Source of the DNA: Levilactobacillus brevis
Lineage (GTDB): Bacteria > Bacillota > Bacilli > Lactobacillales > Lactobacillaceae
Assembly (NCBI GenBank): GCA_003666485.1
Contig: CP032931.1
Span: forward strand, 744,001 to 808,000
Length of the DNA: 64,000 bases
Direction of reading: 5' to 3'
Under the pieces are notes generated by a model, which was not told the origin of the DNA, did not search any database, and saw only the letters and a list, made by a program, of their open reading frames with translations. The position numbers and the translations under genes are program-made. This document shows positions 8,556 to 16,435 of this stretch, piece by piece. Numbering within the stretch: the stretch's first letter is position 1; the number at the start of each line of letters is the position of its first letter.

Positions 8556-8648
8556 ATGGCGAAGGCGGGGTGTCAGCTGGAAAATCCGATTAGACAATTG
8601 GTCAAAGAATTTCGCATGAACGCAGGCGTGCAACTCAAATTAGAAGCG

Positions 8649-8706
8649 AAAAAAGGTTATCCTTGCCCAGCCACGCAACGGTGGTGAAGTAAGGATAACC
8701 TTTTTT
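8649..8706. terminator. Bidirectional terminator between rny and the 5'-nucleotidase gene
   Basis: AAAAAAGGTTATCCTT pairs with AAGGATAACCTTTTTT around a 26-base loop. With A and T runs on both sides it can work in both directions. It lies 10 bases beyond the stop of the minus-strand 5'-nucleotidase gene, for which it is the natural terminator. Confidence 0.85.
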
Positions 8707-8715
8707 GATGGCGTA

Positions 8716-10293
8716 TTAATGACGCGGTTCGTTGATAATTGTGAAATTGGCATTGGCCGTTGCGTCGATCACCGGATGTTCCTGCAGGTAGTCGGCGATG
8801 ATCTCGCTCATGGCACCTTGGCTTTCGGCGACGATCTTATCGGCACTGTACATGCTGTAGTGGCCGCCACCCACGGCCCGGTACTGATTCAACACGATGC
8901 GTAGCGGTTGGTCTGGCATCACGGGTTGGCCGTGATAGCTCAGGTGCTCCACGCGTTGACCAACGGGGTTGGCAACGTTGAGGGTGTAGTCGATACCCTC
9001 ATACATGTCGTAGTTGTACTGCCGGTGTTTGGGGTGAATGAAGGCGGGGTTCACAATGATGTGGCCGTCTTCGTTACTGAAGTAGCGGGCACTGACCTCG
9101 AGGGCCGCCCGCAGATCTGCCCCGGTGATGTTTAAGAGGGACAGACCGTTGGGATAGACGTAGTTGGTCATGATATTGCGCATGGTGATGGGATTTTCGA
9201 AGCCGCGCGCTTCATTGTTGAAGAGGGCCGTGGCGGAAATGTCCGCGCCCATCGTGGCCATTTGGACCTTTTGTATGAATTCAATGTAGGGCGTCTCGTG
9301 AATTCGGGCATCAAAGGGATCGTCAAAGGTCATGTCGCCCTTGATGTGGCCGAGGGGTTGGTCGAGCCAATGCCCCACGGCGTCGTTCAAGCCGCTAGCC
9401 GCGTTGAGGACCTTTTGATCCAACGGGGCCTCTTGGGCGGAGACCAGTTCGGAGTGGTGCTGGACCACGGTCACCTTTCCTTGGTCGTCGCGGTCGAGGT
9501 CTAGCGTGATTTTACCAACGGCCTGACCCCGGAAACCCGGTTGGGTCGTGGGAATGTCAAAAACGTCGGTGGCCAGTTGCCGATGCTGATGGCCGGTCAC
9601 CAGGGCATCGATGCCCGGAATGGCCTCTAAAATGTGGTAGGCTTCGTTTTCGCCGACGTGAATGTCATTAGGCTGACCAGTGGTCAAATCGCGCTCAAAC
9701 CCGCCGTGGTAGCACACAATGACCACGTCTGCCTGTTCACGGATGATGGGCACGTATTTCTTGGCCGCAATGAAGGCCGATTCAAATTGGAGGCCACTGA
9801 TGTTCGTGGCCTTTTCCCATTTGTAGACGGCTTGGGTCGTCAGTCCCAACACGCCGATCTTGATGCCGTCTTTTTCAATAATTTTGTACGGCTGGCCGTA
9901 TTCGGGGTCACCGTTTGCATCTAAAATATTGGCGCATAAAATCGTGCGTTTGGCATCACGAATCGCGGCCTGAAGGTATTCCTGGCCGTAGTTGAATTCA
10001 TGATTGCCGAGAATGCCGCAGTCATAATCAATTTGATTATAAATGTTGATCAGCGGCTGCGGGTCGCGGGTGGGCTGGACTCTGGCCACGTAGTAAGCCA
10101 AAGGTGAGCCTTCCAAAAAGTCCCCGTTCTCAATGGTCACCACGGGGCCTTGTTCCTTGGCAGCGGCTTGCTCGCGGGCGATGACCGTGGCCGCGCGGGC
10201 CAGCCCAAACCCTTGGTGGCTCCCCTTTTTCACATAGTTCGTGGGGAAAACGTACCCGTGGGTATCACTTGTCGATAAAATTGTCAGCTTCAT
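8716..10293 (-). CDS. 5'-nucleotidase / 2',3'-cyclic phosphodiesterase family metallophosphatase
   Basis: A 525-residue two-domain enzyme. The N-terminal calcineurin-like domain shows the dimetal motifs STSDTHG (residues 7-13), NGDF, GNHEFNYG and GHQHR; the C-terminal domain has the NN-x2-R and aromatic stacking features of 5'-nucleotidases. There is no signal peptide or LPXTG, so it is probably cytoplasmic and may salvage nucleotides. The start is ATG 10293, ten bases after GGAGGG; an in-frame start further upstream lacks a site. The promoter and a perfect palindrome sit about 90-135 bp upstream. Confidence 0.85.
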   Translation of the reverse strand: MKLTILSTSDTHGYVFPTNYVKKGSHQGFGLARAATVIAREQAAAKEQGPVVTIENGDFLEGSPLAYYVARVQPTRDPQPLINIYNQIDYDCGILGNHEFNYGQEYLQAAIRDAKRTILCANILDANGDPEYGQPYKIIEKDGIKIGVLGLTTQAVYKWEKATNISGLQFESAFIAAKKYVPIIREQADVVIVCYHGGFERDLTTGQPNDIHVGENEAYHILEAIPGIDALVTGHQHRQLATDVFDIPTTQPGFRGQAVGKITLDLDRDDQGKVTVVQHHSELVSAQEAPLDQKVLNAASGLNDAVGHWLDQPLGHIKGDMTFDDPFDARIHETPYIEFIQKVQMATMGADISATALFNNEARGFENPITMRNIMTNYVYPNGLSLLNITGADLRAALEVSARYFSNEDGHIIVNPAFIHPKHRQYNYDMYEGIDYTLNVANPVGQRVEHLSYHGQPVMPDQPLRIVLNQYRAVGGGHYSMYSADKIVAESQGAMSEIIADYLQEHPVIDATANANFTIINEPRH

Positions 10294-10380
10294 TGTAATG
10301 TCACCCTCCAATAGGAAGTCTGGCTGGCCACGGGTCACGTAGACCAGTTGCTGGCAGACCGTTCGCGAAAAGACGCCGAA

Positions 10381-10428
10381 TCTTTAACGTGTTAAAGAAA
10401 TTATAAGCTAGTTTGGGTTGTGTGTAAA
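10381..10428 (-). promoter_or_regulatory. Promoter and palindromic operator of the 5'-nucleotidase gene
   Basis: On the minus strand TTTACA (10423-10428), a 17-base spacer and TATAAT (10400-10405) form a near-consensus promoter. The expected transcription start falls inside the perfect palindrome TCTTTAAC-GT-GTTAAAGA (10381-10398), an ideal repressor position. The cognate regulator is unknown. Confidence 0.65.
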
Positions 10429-10519
10429 TTTTAGCTGGCTAAAATCGTAAAAAATTGTGAAATTTCTTCCCCAAAACGATTCCGGGTGGTAAAAAATAGC
10501 GTCTGGCAACAGTGTGCCT

Positions 10520-10700
10520 CAAGTCCGCCTTACCGTTCGCTAGCGATGGGGTGGAACGCTGAGGGCGCCGGGTCGAGCCAAGGGACGGTCTCAACCCTCA
10601 AGTTAGAGCCGATAGTCCGCGTCTCCAACTTACCAGTTCCCTAAGCGTCGTAACCCGTGCCGCTAAGGGAACTCACGGCTACGGTGGTGGTTGCCAGCGA
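10520..10700 (-). repeat. Dispersed intergenic repeat, short form, copy 3
   Basis: Read on the plus strand it begins TCCGCCTTACCGTTCGC, then GGAACGCTGAGGGCGCCGG, a GAGCCAAGG block, GCGTCTCCAACTT, and an imperfect hairpin AGTTCCCTAAGCG...CCGCTAAGGGAACT. The same order occurs at 18423-18615 and, inverted, at 11040-11224. No ribosome binding site or coding frame is shared between copies. Confidence 0.7.
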
Positions 10701-11039
10701 TAAGTAGTGTTGACATGTCAGGTGTACAGCCATTTTAGGTGAGTATTCGGCTGCCTGGATACATCAATTTTCGCCAGTGTTAATCAGAAATTATGCCGAC
10801 AATTGCTTTGAAAATTGGACTTCTAAGTGATTAGATGCCAAAAGTCTAGTGGGGCCAATCAGCTAAGCCGCCGTAGTTAAACGGACACCGTCGGGTAATT
10901 AAGGCCAGCTAACTGGGTCGATAGTCATTGAGTACCAACTGTCCCCGGTGACCTGGCGCTTATCGGTGTGGGTCAGATATGACTGTAGTACAACTGTTGC
11001 CAAGGGCTGAACTGATTGATGGTTAATTATCTTTGTAGC

Positions 11040-11358
11040 CGGGAGTTCGCCAAATATGAGCTCAGCCGTGGGAGTTCCCTTAGCGGCATGATTCTTGCCG
11101 GTTAGGGAACTGGCGATTTTGAGACGCGTTTTTCGGCTCAAAGTCGAGGAGACGAGACCGCTTTGTGGCTCGTCCCGTCGCCCACCGCGTTCCGGCTCAT
11201 ATTTGGCGAACGGTAGGCGGCCAGTTTGGACTGTGCGGCTGTAAACAACCAGTTTTGAAACGCGGGCTTCGGCTCAAAGCGAGGACGAGACCGCTCTGTG
11301 GCTCGACCGGTCCGCCCACCGCGTTCCGGCGCCTACTCGCGCAACGGCAGGCGGCCAA
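11040..11358 (+). repeat. Dispersed intergenic repeats, short form, copies 4 and 5 in tandem
   Basis: Two adjacent copies. The first (about 11040-11224) has the GGGAGTTCCCTTAGCGGC...AGGGAACTGGC hairpin, TTTGAGACGCGTTTTTCGGC, CGAGACCG, GTTCCGGCTCATATTTGGCG and ends AACGGTAGGCGGCCAG. The second (about 11245-11358) repeats TTTTGAAACGCGGGCTTCGG, GAGACCGCT, GCGTTCCGGCGCC and ends CGGCAGGCGGCCA. Together with copy 3 they fill the gap between the 5'-nucleotidase and antiporter genes. Confidence 0.7.
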
Positions 11359-11379
11359 CTAAAACCAGGTTCATGGTAA

Positions 11380-11485
11380 CAAAAAACGGCGGCCAGGCCT
11401 TGATTGCCTGCGTCGTCGCTTAGAGAATAACGTATCTTACGTTTGGAGTGGGCTGGTTGCAGTAGCAGTGCCGCCCGTTTTTACT
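11380..11485. ncRNA. Candidate structured RNA or long bidirectional terminator
   Basis: Complementary ends AAAAACGGCGGC (from 11380) and GCCGCCCGTTTTT (to 11483) close a region that contains two smaller hairpins, CAGGC-N7-GCCTG and AACGTA-TCT-TACGTT. Poly-T runs follow the closing stem on both strands. This could be a small RNA ending in its own terminator or a terminator for the flanking genes. No known RNA family is recognised. Confidence 0.3.
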
Positions 11486-11702
11486 TGGAGGAGTAAAATT
11501 GGTAACTTATTCGTTTGTTTTAGTCGTAAGTTATAAATTCACTATACCAACAAATTGTGAAGAAAATGTGACGCGAATATTACAATCACACCGGCTTTGC
11601 ACAAACTCGTTCAGGGGCAACACAATTAAAACCAGTGATTCGTCACGGTCAAAATCACGTCGCCACGACACCTAAACGTGGTGGAGAGGAGATGGCTTTC
11701 GA

Positions 11703-13778
11703 TTAGTCCGTGCCAGCATTTTCCTGCATGTACAACATTTGGTCGGTCGAAATTTGCTGGTACAGTTCGTCGGCCAGGGCGGGGGACAGAAGGTTGGCAC
11801 TACGCTGTTGCCGAATATAAGTGTACTCATATTGGAAGGCCTGAATGAACAGCTCGCTTTCCATGTCCGTGGTTTCCTTGGAAACGAAGCGGCGGTGACG
11901 GGCATTGTAATAGTTGCGGACCGCATTGACTTCGGTTTGGTTGTCGACACTGGAGACGTCATTTAAGAAATTGGCCACATTGTTGTAGATGTCCGCTTCA
12001 ATAGTCAAAAAGTTTTCCCGACGTTTGGCGTCAGCCTGCGGATCACGTTTCGGTCGTTTGGTCGGCAATTGCTGCTCCTGTTGGATGCGTTGCTCCTGCA
12101 GGCGCGCCTGTTCGGCCGTGTGCGGCGTCTGGGCCAACCGTTGCCGTTGTTGGGCAATGCGCTGGTCGTGGTGCCGACGCCGGCCAACCATGTGGGTGAG
12201 TCGGTGCCCCACGAAACGGAACCACAGGGTGAGGTTGACGAAGGGGTTGTTGCTGCTCATCTGTGTCTTGAGAACCAGCATGCGGACGTAGCGGTTCGCG
12301 TAGCCAGCGGGGATGACGCCTTGGTCGGCCAGGTCTTGGACCGTCTGAACCTCAATCTCAGTCGCCTGGTTCAGGAGCTCACGGACCTTGTGTTTGTCCG
12401 GTCGGTCCGCGGTTGCCTGACTATTTAGGACTTCAATTACGGCTTGTGTCGCGCTAGGCACGTCCGGGTTTTCTTGGACCAGTCGCTCACTGGCGTAGGC
12501 CACCAGGGCTTTACGCTGCTGTAGCGCCTCGGCGGGATCCACGGCCGTTTTCTTGCTGGGGAGGACTAGTGGCAAAATAATCGTTGGTACTAACAGACTC
12601 AAGATGATGACGACGGCGGCCACGAAGATCAGTGAATTGCGAAATGGAAAGGCGTGGCCATTTAACGTCAACGGGAGCGAGAAGGCCATGGCCAACGTAA
12701 TGGTCCCGTGGACGCCGGAGAGGGCCCCAACGAGCGCGTTGGTTCGCCGCTCGTGGGCCTTAGAGCGAATCAAGGCCCAGTCGAAGCGAATCCACAGGTA
12801 GCGTAGCCCGAGCATGACTAAGTACAAGACGACGGCCAGGAAAATTAGGCTGGGGAGTGTCTTGGACGTGTCTTGTTGAATATTTACCCAGACTGTTGGC
12901 AGTGAAACGCCCAGTAAAACGAAGACGAAGCCGTTTAAAATGCTGGTCAGAAAATGCCAGGTCGAGCGCGTGACCAGTTGGAGTTGTGTACTGGACAAGC
13001 GCAGTTGAGTGGTGGAGAGACTGTACATCAAGCCGGCGGCCACCACCGCTAAGATACCTGAGAGGCCGACATGTTCGGCGGCTAAATAGATCAGGAAGGG
13101 GACTAACACGTCGTAAGGGATGATGACGCTGGCGGAATCCTTGCCACTGCGGACCAGGAAGACCCGCGCCCAGACGGCTAGTACGCCAAGAACGATCCCA
13201 ATCAACAGGCCACCGAAGAAGACGACTAAGAAGTGCTTGATGCCACCACCAACGGAAAATTTACCGGTGGTGAAGGCGGTCAAAGCCAGGCTGAAAGCGA
13301 CCAAACCAGAGGCGTCGTTGAAGAGTGATTCGCGCTCGAGCATGCCCATGACGCGTTCGGGGACCGCCATGTTGGTGGTGATGGAGCTGACGGCCACGGC
13401 ATCGGTCGGTGTGACGATGGCGGCCAGCGCAAAGGCCAGCGCCAACGGTAGAGTGGTCAGGATGGCGTGGCTGAGGTAGCCCATTAGAATCACGGTCAGG
13501 ATGGCAAGAATCACGGCCATCGACATGACGGACCCCACGTTCCGCCGGAGTTCCTGCGCGTTGGCATTGCGGCCATCATAGAACATTAATGGTGCAATGA
13601 TCAGCAGCATGAACACCTCTGGTTCCAGGACAAAGTGGTGGTACAAGGGAACCAGTGACAGGATCGCCCCGGCAAAGATTTGGTAGAACGCTTGTGGGAT
13701 CGCCGGAAAATACGGGTAGACCGTATTGGCCACGATGGTTGCCAGCACAAGCAAGAGGACGGCATAGAAGACTTCCAA
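11703..13778 (-). CDS. nhaP: CPA1-family Na+/H+ antiporter
   Basis: A 691-residue antiporter. Residues 1-410 hold about 12-13 membrane helices with the CPA1 signatures TPTDAVAV (123-130) and SLFNDASG (151-158), whose Asp residues bind the ion. The long hydrophilic C-terminal part (about 280 residues, very Gln/Arg rich around 540-590) is cytoplasmic and likely regulatory. The function is Na+ or K+ export in exchange for protons, in pH and salt homeostasis. Translation starts at TTG 13778 after GGAGGGATTATT. Monocistronic. Confidence 0.9.
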   Translation of the reverse strand: MEVFYAVLLLVLATIVANTVYPYFPAIPQAFYQIFAGAILSLVPLYHHFVLEPEVFMLLIIAPLMFYDGRNANAQELRRNVGSVMSMAVILAILTVILMGYLSHAILTTLPLALAFALAAIVTPTDAVAVSSITTNMAVPERVMGMLERESLFNDASGLVAFSLALTAFTTGKFSVGGGIKHFLVVFFGGLLIGIVLGVLAVWARVFLVRSGKDSASVIIPYDVLVPFLIYLAAEHVGLSGILAVVAAGLMYSLSTTQLRLSSTQLQLVTRSTWHFLTSILNGFVFVLLGVSLPTVWVNIQQDTSKTLPSLIFLAVVLYLVMLGLRYLWIRFDWALIRSKAHERRTNALVGALSGVHGTITLAMAFSLPLTLNGHAFPFRNSLIFVAAVVIILSLLVPTIILPLVLPSKKTAVDPAEALQQRKALVAYASERLVQENPDVPSATQAVIEVLNSQATADRPDKHKVRELLNQATEIEVQTVQDLADQGVIPAGYANRYVRMLVLKTQMSSNNPFVNLTLWFRFVGHRLTHMVGRRRHHDQRIAQQRQRLAQTPHTAEQARLQEQRIQQEQQLPTKRPKRDPQADAKRRENFLTIEADIYNNVANFLNDVSSVDNQTEVNAVRNYYNARHRRFVSKETTDMESELFIQAFQYEYTYIRQQRSANLLSPALADELYQQISTDQMLYMQENAGTD

Positions 13779-14315
13779 AATAATCCCTCCAGATGAGTTT
13801 ATTCGTTACCGTTTATTCTACGCTAGTCGTTAAGAAAGTGGCGGAAAAGTTCTTGGGAAATTTAACGCTCAAGGTTTTAACCAATTTCAGCAAAATGGTT
13901 AGACGATTTACTGAGGACGAGAATGATTTATTGAATAAAAATGCGAATGGATTGGATATACATACATTTCAACGAAAAAGAGACGCCTGGCTGGATAGTT
14001 TGTAAAAATTAATAACTTATCAGCAGATAATTGGTCAACGGGTAGAACCTTGTGACGGCGTAGCGAGCCGATATGGTGGCTATTTTCTGGATTTATCACA
14101 AAGCCATTTGCTCACATCACAATGGTTGGGACCCACAACCAACCCACTAAGAAATGTGGGGGATTATTTAGAAAGTTTCCAAAAAAGGTTGATTATTCAT
14201 TCAATTGTGGTAACATATAAGTTGGTTCTACTAGATGGTTCAATGAATTGTTTAGGCGAGCTTAGTTACGTTGTCTGTTATCGTTACTCAATCCAACGAT
14301 AAGGAAGTGCTGAAT
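13779..14315. other. AT-rich gap between nhaP and spx
   Basis: This 540-bp gap is poorer in GC than its neighbours. A 70-codon plus-strand frame at 13793-14005 has no ribosome binding site and starts inside the nhaP promoter area; its end (LDIHTFQRKRDAWLDSL) looks protein-like, so it could be a gene relic, but I cannot support it as a gene. The spx promoter must lie in the second half; no strong boxes stand out. Confidence 0.4.
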
Positions 14316-14714
14316 ATGATCAATTTGTACATTGCACCAAGTAGCGCATCCAGCCGGAAAGCACGCGCTTGGCTGAAGGAACACGACATTGCGTTTAGAG
14401 AACGGAATATCAAGTCCAAGCCATTGAATGCAGCTGAGGTTAAACAGATCTTACGCTTAACCGAAAACGGTAGTGAAGACATTATTTCTACGCGTTCCAA
14501 TGTGTTTAAGGAACTGCACGTAGATTTAGATAGTCTGTCAGTGAGTCAACTGGTTGATTTGGTTGTGAAGTACCCAGATCTGATCAAGCGGCCAATCATC
14601 TTTGATGACAAGCGCTTGGAAGTTGGCTACAACGAAGAAGAAATTCGCCGGTTCTTACCACGTGAAGTGCGGACGGCAGAATTGCACCACTTGGAATCAC
14701 AATTAAGCTCATAG
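14316..14714 (+). CDS. spx: Spx/ArsC-family regulator lacking the CxxC redox switch
   Basis: A 132-residue thioredoxin-fold protein closely following Spx: ARAWLKEHDI, ERNI, IISTRS, RRPI-like KRPIIFDDKRLEVGYNEEEIRRFLPREVR. Spx binds the RNA polymerase alpha C-terminal domain and reprograms transcription under stress. The canonical CxxC at residues 10-13 is here S10-A-S-S13: both cysteines are serine (codons AGC, GCA, TCC, AGC read directly). The residues contacting polymerase are kept. The start is ATG 14316 after AAGGAAGTGCTGAAT; an upstream in-frame ATG lacks a site. It ends at a terminator and is probably monocistronic. Confidence 0.85.
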   Translation: MINLYIAPSSASSRKARAWLKEHDIAFRERNIKSKPLNAAEVKQILRLTENGSEDIISTRSNVFKELHVDLDSLSVSQLVDLVVKYPDLIKRPIIFDDKRLEVGYNEEEIRRFLPREVRTAELHHLESQLSS

Positions 14715-14721
14715 ATCGGAT

Positions 14722-14756
14722 CGATCAGTTCTCGGGGGAGTGCTGGTCGGTTTTTT
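14722..14756 (+). terminator. Terminator after spx
   Basis: CGATCAG pairs with CTGGTCG across a 14-base loop and is followed by GTTTTTT, a few bases past the spx stop codon. Confidence 0.75.
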
Positions 14757-14780
14757 ATTGAAATAATTGTAAAACGTTCG

Positions 14781-14835
14781 AAAAAATAGTGCTCATGACT
14801 TGTGGTTGACCACAGGTGATGAGCACTATTTGTTT
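14781..14835 (-). terminator. Terminator after the ATP-cone gene
   Basis: AAATAGTGCTCAT pairs with ATGAGCACTATTT; on the minus strand it ends in TTTTTT. The loop contains a second small hairpin (GTGGT-TG-ACCAC). It lies downstream of the minus-strand ATP-cone gene. Confidence 0.8.
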
Positions 14836-14856
14836 ACGGTCATCTTAAATGCTGAA

Positions 14857-14871
14857 ACCACAGATTGTGGC
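14857..14871. promoter_or_regulatory. ACCAC-N5-GTGGC palindrome abutting the ATP-cone gene stop
   Basis: ACCACAGATTGTGGC differs by only two bases from the site at 15308-15322 and matches the candidate operator of the XRE gene at 1902-1916. It sits immediately after the stop codon of the ATP-cone gene, so a role as operator for that gene is not obvious. Confidence 0.3.
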
Positions 14872-15156
14872 TTAGTGACTGGCCTTTAAATAACTTTTTG
14901 CCATGTGTGCGTAGCCTAATTGTTCCAAGGTCTCGACAATCGTGGCCTGAATCGTCCCAGTCGCAACGACGTCAAACCCCGCGAGCTGCGCGACAATGAG
15001 GCTCTCCACCCGATGAACGACGGTTGGGTCGTTGGTGAGGGCGGCCAGCGCCGCGTGAATCTTACGTGAATTAAACGGCGTGTGTTTTCCGTTAGGGGTT
15101 TCCACGGTCAGGCCGGTAGGGTCCACTGTCGCCTGAGATCTTCTGATAACGTCCAT
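14872..15156 (-). CDS. Stand-alone ATP-cone domain protein
   Basis: A 94-residue protein whose core (VETPNGKHTPFNSRKIHAAL... to YAHMAKSYL) is the ATP-cone nucleotide-binding domain found at the N terminus of class I/III ribonucleotide reductases and in the repressor NrdR. Here it has neither a zinc ribbon nor a reductase domain. ATG 15156 follows AGGAGGGTTAAAGACG. A TTGTAA-17-TACCAT promoter is visible upstream on the minus strand (about 15227-15255). It may sense dATP/ATP for a partner protein; that is inference. No reductase gene is nearby. Confidence 0.7.
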   Translation of the reverse strand: MDVIRRSQATVDPTGLTVETPNGKHTPFNSRKIHAALAALTNDPTVVHRVESLIVAQLAGFDVVATGTIQATIVETLEQLGYAHMAKSYLKASH

Positions 15157-15307
15157 CGTCTTTAACCCTCCTAGGTTTTACGACTTCTTTAAGCGCGCGA
15201 AAGGCACTTGCCGAAAAAAGCCTGTACAACCATGGTACGATGAATTCAGAAAAATTACAACTAGATATAGGGGCAATTTTAGCTAAAATTCTACATATGG
15301 TAGGGAA

Positions 15308-15322
15308 ACCACAGAGTGTGGT
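15308..15322. promoter_or_regulatory. ACCAC-N5-GTGGT palindrome upstream of the ATP-cone gene
   Basis: ACCACAGAGTGTGGT is a perfect 5-bp inverted repeat with the same flank (AAACCACAGA) as the motifs at 14857-14871 and 1902-1916. It lies between the ketopantoate reductase gene and the ATP-cone gene, about 60 bp before the likely promoter of the latter. Confidence 0.35.
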
Positions 15323-15337
15323 CCGCTAGTTTTTCCG

Positions 15338-16267
15338 TTAGATACCCTTGAGCGTTTCTTGGGCGTGAATCTCTTGGGCTAGGATGGCGTTGGTTGGGGC
15401 AGGCACGTGCAGTTGCGCGCCTAATTTTGCCACGTAGCCGTTGAGAAAATCGATCTCGGTCGGCCGTTGATGGGCCATGTCCTGGTGCATGGATGGGTAG
15501 TGGCCGCCGTTGGTCTCCGGTGAGAATTGCGCGGCAATCAGGTCGGTGACCGCCTGCGCGCTGAAGGTAATGCCCGCTGCCGTGGCCACGGCCTCAAACT
15601 CATTGAGGACTGCATCGTTAAGCGCGCGCCAGTTCGGTAGCGCACCGAATTCGCCGATATTGCAGTCGAACAGCGTGCAGTAGGTGTTGAGCACACTGTT
15701 GAGGCCGGCTTTTTTCCAAATGGCGGCCATGACGTTGTCGGCTTCGCTAGCGTTTAAGCCAGCGCCGTTTAGCGTGGCCAAGAGCCCAGGTAAATCGGCA
15801 AATTCAGTGGGCACGACGGCCTGTAGCGAAATGCTCCCGGTCCCCGTTACCTTGATGTGGCCCGGCCCCGGCATCCCGGAAGACCAAACCGTCGTCCCGA
15901 CCACGATTTGCTGCTTGGGCACGTGCCGTTCAATGGTTTCGACGTTGCCAATCCCGTTGGCCAGCGTTAAGACCATGGGATGGGTGGCCAAGATACCGCT
16001 GATGTCTTGCAACATCTGGTCCATCTGCATGGCTTTCGTAAAGAGGATGACTAGGTCAAATTCCCCGGTCACCGCTTGTGGTGCCGCTGCTGGTAGATGG
16101 TAAACGTGGTCGGTCCCATCATCGGTCGTTACTGTCAGACCATGTTGATTGATCGCCGCAACGTGGTCCGCCCAGTTGTCGATCAACGTGACCTGGTTGC
16201 CAGCTGATTGAAGCTTAACGCCAAACCGGCTACCCATGGCGCCAGCACCTGCAATCGCAATTTTCAT
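15338..16267 (-). CDS. panE: Ketopantoate reductase family protein
   Basis: A 309-residue dehydrogenase with the N-terminal NADP-binding motif GAGAMGSRFG (residues 7-16) and the two-domain ApbA/PanE fold, including the conserved lysine region (AAIWKKAGLNSVLNT, catalytic Lys about 176) and the C-terminal PTEIDFLNGYV motif. PanE reduces 2-dehydropantoate to pantoate in CoA synthesis; lactobacillar homologues may also reduce other 2-keto acids. No other pantothenate genes are adjacent. The ATG at 16267 follows AAGGAGTGAATTTC. Monocistronic. Confidence 0.85.
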   Translation of the reverse strand: MKIAIAGAGAMGSRFGVKLQSAGNQVTLIDNWADHVAAINQHGLTVTTDDGTDHVYHLPAAAPQAVTGEFDLVILFTKAMQMDQMLQDISGILATHPMVLTLANGIGNVETIERHVPKQQIVVGTTVWSSGMPGPGHIKVTGTGSISLQAVVPTEFADLPGLLATLNGAGLNASEADNVMAAIWKKAGLNSVLNTYCTLFDCNIGEFGALPNWRALNDAVLNEFEAVATAAGITFSAQAVTDLIAAQFSPETNGGHYPSMHQDMAHQRPTEIDFLNGYVAKLGAQLHVPAPTNAILAQEIHAQETLKGI

Positions 16268-16435
16268 GTGAAATTCACTCCTTTTAGTTGTCTTAGGTTC
16301 AGTGTAGCAGGTTTCACCGCGGCCGTGGGAAAAAAGCTGCCGATCGTGATTGACATTAGCCGGCCACTAGGCTAAGATGTAAAACAATTATTTGATGAGA
16401 AAATAATGAGAAAATACATAACGGGAGTGATGCGT

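Noticed and set aside
8475-8687. 70-codon plus-strand ORF across the half-site palindrome
   Set aside because: It begins inside the rny terminator, has no ribosome binding site, and its end lies in the next terminator hairpin.
11499-11670. TTG-started frame after GGAGGAG between the repeats and nhaP
   Set aside because: Composition and sequence are not protein-like and no homologous family comes to mind; the Shine-Dalgarno match alone is not enough.
13793-14005. 70-codon ORF beside nhaP
   Set aside because: No Shine-Dalgarno, and the start is within the nhaP promoter and leader; kept only as a possible relic in the gap entry.
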